Assembly: GCF_024294785.1 (NCBI RefSeq)
Contig: NZ_JANCLT010000008.1
Span: forward strand, 106,806 to 170,805
Direction: 5' to 3'
From: Ectobacillus ponti
GTDB lineage: Bacteria > Bacillota > Bacilli > Bacillales > Bacillaceae_G
Length of the DNA stretch: 64,000 bases
Under the pieces are notes generated by a model. That model saw only the letters and a list, made by a program, of their open reading frames with translations. It searched no databases and was not told the DNA's origin. This document shows positions 62,745-64,000 of the stretch, one piece after another; positions within the stretch are counted from its first letter, which is position 1, and the number at the start of each line of letters is the position of its first letter. The position numbers and the translations under genes are program-made.

Positions 62745-62778
62745 AAAGCCGAATCTCCGGCTTTCTACAGTGCATGAC
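62731..62778. repeat. 21-bp perfect inverted repeat over the anti-sigma stop codon
   Basis: Arms at 62731-62751 and 62758-62778 are exact complements (starting GTCATGCACTG, ending CAGTGCATGAC) with a 6-base loop AATCTC. The stop codon TAG (62742-62744) is in the left arm. No T-run follows on either strand, so it is not a normal terminator. Confidence 0.85.
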
Positions 62779-62831
62779 GATTGTGTTTGAAAAAGAATCC
62801 TTTCTGGAAAAAAGTACAAGTGAAATATATA

Positions 62832-62860
62832 TTTAAAAAACGCGATTTATAATGTATGAT
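62832..62860 (+). promoter_or_regulatory. Probable promoter of the tRNA-rnpB cluster
   Basis: TTTAAA (62832-62837), 17 bases, TATGAT (62855-62860), with an alternative TATAAT at 62848-62853. It lies 38 bases before tRNA-Ser(GGA). Confidence 0.5.
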
Positions 62861-62897
62861 GAGTATGTGCTGAACGAGATCAGTACGATGGAAATAC

Positions 62898-62988
62898 GGA
62901 GAGCTGTCCGAGAGGCCGAAGGAGCACGATTGGAAATCGTGTATACGTCACAAGCGTATCGAGGGTTCGAATCCCTCGCTCTCCGCCA
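62898..62988 (+). tRNA. tRNA-Ser(GGA)
   Basis: Acceptor GGAGAGC/GCTCTCC with discriminator G and encoded CCA. Anticodon stem CACGA/TCGTG with loop TTGGAAA gives anticodon GGA, reading UCC and UCU. A long variable arm (serine type) and T-loop GGTTCGAATCC are present. Confidence 0.95.
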
Positions 62989-62993
62989 GACAT

Positions 62994-63076
62994 GCGGCTG
63001 TGGCGGAATGGCAGACGCGCTGGCTTCAGGTGCCAGTGGTGGCAACATCGTGGAGGTTCAAGTCCTCTCAGCCGCA
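62994..63076 (+). tRNA. tRNA-Leu(CAG), no encoded CCA
   Basis: Acceptor GCGGCTG/CAGCCGC, discriminator A, then TTTTGC, so CCA must be added by the nucleotidyltransferase. Anticodon stem CTGGC/GCCAG, loop TTCAGGT, anticodon CAG. Long variable arm and T-loop GGTTCAAGTCC. Five bases after tRNA-Ser(GGA). Confidence 0.95.
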
Positions 63077-63084
63077 TTTTGCAT

Positions 63085-63485
63085 CCATTCAAATCAGCCC
63101 GAGAGAATCGCGCGGAGCTCTTGCTCCGTGAGGAAAGTCCGTGCTCGCACAAGCTGTGATGCTTGTAGTGTTCGTGCCCGGTGAAAGCCGGGGCAGCCTT
63201 TGGCTGACGGCGGGGAACAAGCCTAAGTCCGGTTGGATATGGCTTTACTACTCTGAAAGTGCCACAGTGACGAAGCTCTGCTGGAAACGGCGGAGGTGGA
63301 ACGAGGTAAACCCCACGAGCGAGAAACCTAAATATTGGTCAGGGAAGCGCCGGCAGGGAAACAGAACCGCACCGGCGCCATGGCATATGCCATGAGATAG
63401 ATGATTCTCCATGCTTGTGCGAGGACAGAGTCCGTTTGCAGCGCAGCATGAACAGAACGCGGCTTACGAAAGCTGATTTGAATGG
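63085..63485 (+). ncRNA. rnpB: RNase P RNA, type B
   Basis: About 401 bases. The closing helix P1 is CCATTCAAATCAGC (63085-63098) with GCTGATTTGAATGG (63472-63485). Conserved blocks appear in order: GAGGAAAGTCCGTGCTCGCA, GTAGTGTTCGTGCC, AAAGTGCCACAGTGACGAAG, GGTAAACCCCACGAGCGAGA, AACAGAAC, GATAGATGATT and GTCCGTTTGCAG with GGCTTACG. These fit the Bacillus type-B ribozyme. It cuts the 5' leaders off tRNA precursors. It starts 8 bases after one tRNA-Leu and ends 17 bases before another. Confidence 0.95.
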
Positions 63486-63502
63486 CTGTGCAAATTGTAT
63501 TT

Positions 63503-63588
63503 GCGGGCGTGGCGGAATGGCAGACGCGCTAGCTTCAGGTGCTAGTGGTGGCAACACCGTGGAGGTTCGAGTCCTCTCGCCCGCACCA
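63503..63588 (+). tRNA. tRNA-Leu(CAG), CCA encoded
   Basis: Acceptor GCGGGCG/CGCCCGC, discriminator A and CCA. Anticodon stem CTAGC/GCTAG, loop TTCAGGT, anticodon CAG. It differs from the copy at 62994 at only about eight positions, mostly compensating pairs. Confidence 0.95.
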
Positions 63589-63592
63589 TTAT

Positions 63593-63684
63593 AGAGAAGT
63601 ACCCAAGCGGCTGTAAGGGGCTCCCCTGCTAAGGGAGTAGGCCGGGATACCGGTGCGAGGGTTCGAATCCCTTCTTCTCTGCCA
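63593..63684 (+). tRNA. tRNA-Ser(GCT)
   Basis: Acceptor AGAGAAG/CTTCTCT, discriminator G and encoded CCA. Anticodon stem CTCCC/GGGAG, loop CTGCTAA, anticodon GCT, reading AGC and AGU. Long variable arm and T-loop GGTTCGAATCC. Confidence 0.95.
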
Positions 63685-63772
63685 TACATAGGAGCTTTTC
63701 TTATCATGAATGGTATAGAAATAGACTCTATGTCATGCTGTTGGCATGTGAAAAGTTTTTGTAGTATAGGGG

Positions 63773-63801
63773 TTGCGTAACAATCAATCCTATGTTATAT
63801 T
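63773..63801 (+). promoter_or_regulatory. rRNA operon promoter P1
   Basis: TTGCGT (63773-63778), 17 bases, TATATT (63796-63801). Confidence 0.7.
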
Positions 63802-63854
63802 TTGATTCCGCCGCTGATTCGTCAGTGAGCGAAATGAAATTTTTAAAAAAGATA

Positions 63855-63883
63855 TTTACAAATGTGGCAAGATGCTGTAAGAT
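63855..63883 (+). promoter_or_regulatory. rRNA operon promoter P2
   Basis: TTTACA (63855-63860), 17 bases, TAAGAT (63878-63883); GATAAT overlaps it. Tandem promoters about 80 bases apart are usual for Bacillus rRNA operons. The following GCTCTTTGAAAACTGAACG (63904-63922) is the leader element with boxA-like bases. Confidence 0.7.
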
Positions 63884-63966
63884 AATATCTTGTCAGCAAG
63901 AAAAGCTCTTTGAAAACTGAACGAAACACAAAACGTCAACATTTATTTTTTGAAGCTAGACAAACA

Positions 63967-64000
63967 CTTTTATGGAGAGTTTGATCCTGGCTCAGGATGA
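63967..64000 (+). rRNA. 16S ribosomal RNA, 5' end (partial)
   Basis: TATGGAGAGTTTGATCCTGG and the following CTCAGGATGA are the universal 5' end of bacterial 16S rRNA. The gene runs out of the window. The exact mature 5' base is uncertain by a few positions. Confidence 0.95.

Noticed and set aside
62880-63152. Open frames over the tRNA and rnpB genes on both strands
   Set aside because: They lie wholly on RNA genes and have no ribosome sites; such frames are often mis-annotated as proteins.

Overview
The window reads as chromosomal DNA from a Gram-positive, low-to-mid GC member of the Bacillaceae. Evidence: strong AGGAGG-type ribosome binding sites with ATG/GTG/TTG starts, many U-tailed intrinsic terminators, sigma-A type promoters, a cre-like CcpA box, and sets of genes recognisable from Bacillus (malK-malR-maeN-maeA, des-desK-desR, putB-putC, rocB, tagE-like, yeeI-like, ydgG/ydgH-like, yfmS-like). 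At the right edge lie four tRNA genes, a type-B RNase P RNA and the first bases of a 16S rRNA gene. I cannot name the species. I see no insertion sequence, prophage, CRISPR array or integrase, so this looks like core and semi-core chromosome next to a ribosomal RNA operon.

Layout. 0-9.8 kb: a DUF4317 protein, a MarR-regulated MMPL exporter, a YczE-type membrane protein, a YdeI-family protein, an L,D-transpeptidase and a TauE/SafE exporter. 9.8-15.5 kb: a malate module (two-component system, Na+/malate symporter, malic enzyme). 15.5-18 kb: a GntR regulator facing a 6-phospho-beta-glucosidase, with paired operators between them. 18-24.5 kb: small conserved proteins, the proline degradation pair putB-putC with a dedicated AAA+ regulator, and a YgjP-type metalloprotein. 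24.5-26.9 kb: an ABC-F ATPase preceded by a long leader with a six-residue leader peptide and an intrinsic terminator. 26.9-30.7 kb: a glycerate module (GntP permease, glycerate kinase, CdaR regulator). 30.7-36.8 kb: small conserved proteins, a frameshifted CBS-domain gene, a rhodanese, an APC permease with a soluble chemoreceptor, and a divergent HTH-like/VWA pair. 36.8-44 kb: an ABC exporter, an orphan PTS IIB, a DUF1835-TruA-metallohydrolase cluster, a tiny hydrophobic protein and RocB. 44-53.7 kb: a TetR/MFS drug-efflux pair, a methyltransferase, a YebC-type regulator, a short VbhA-like antitoxin, a second TetR regulator with a DUF2306 membrane protein, a threonine aldolase-like enzyme and a TagE-like glucosyltransferase. 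53.7-62.8 kb: the cold-response desaturase system, part of an amino-acid ABC importer, a GNAT/kinase pair, HtrA, and an ECF sigma/anti-sigma pair. 62.8-64 kb: tRNA-Ser, tRNA-Leu, RNase P RNA, tRNA-Leu, tRNA-Ser, tandem rRNA promoters and the start of 16S rRNA.

The most unusual features are: (1) the RNase P RNA gene lying between two near-identical tRNA-Leu(CAG) genes just upstream of an rRNA operon, so the ribozyme may be transcribed with its own substrates; (2) the ABC-F leader, a likely antibiotic-sensing attenuator; (3) a promoter-in-the-loop arrangement in front of a tiny membrane protein; (4) a sigma-54-activator-like proline regulator whose GAFTGA loop is gone; (5) a CBS-domain gene split by a -1 shift in an A5 run; (6) an orphan VbhA-type antitoxin; and (7) a 21-bp perfect inverted repeat over the stop codon of the anti-sigma factor.
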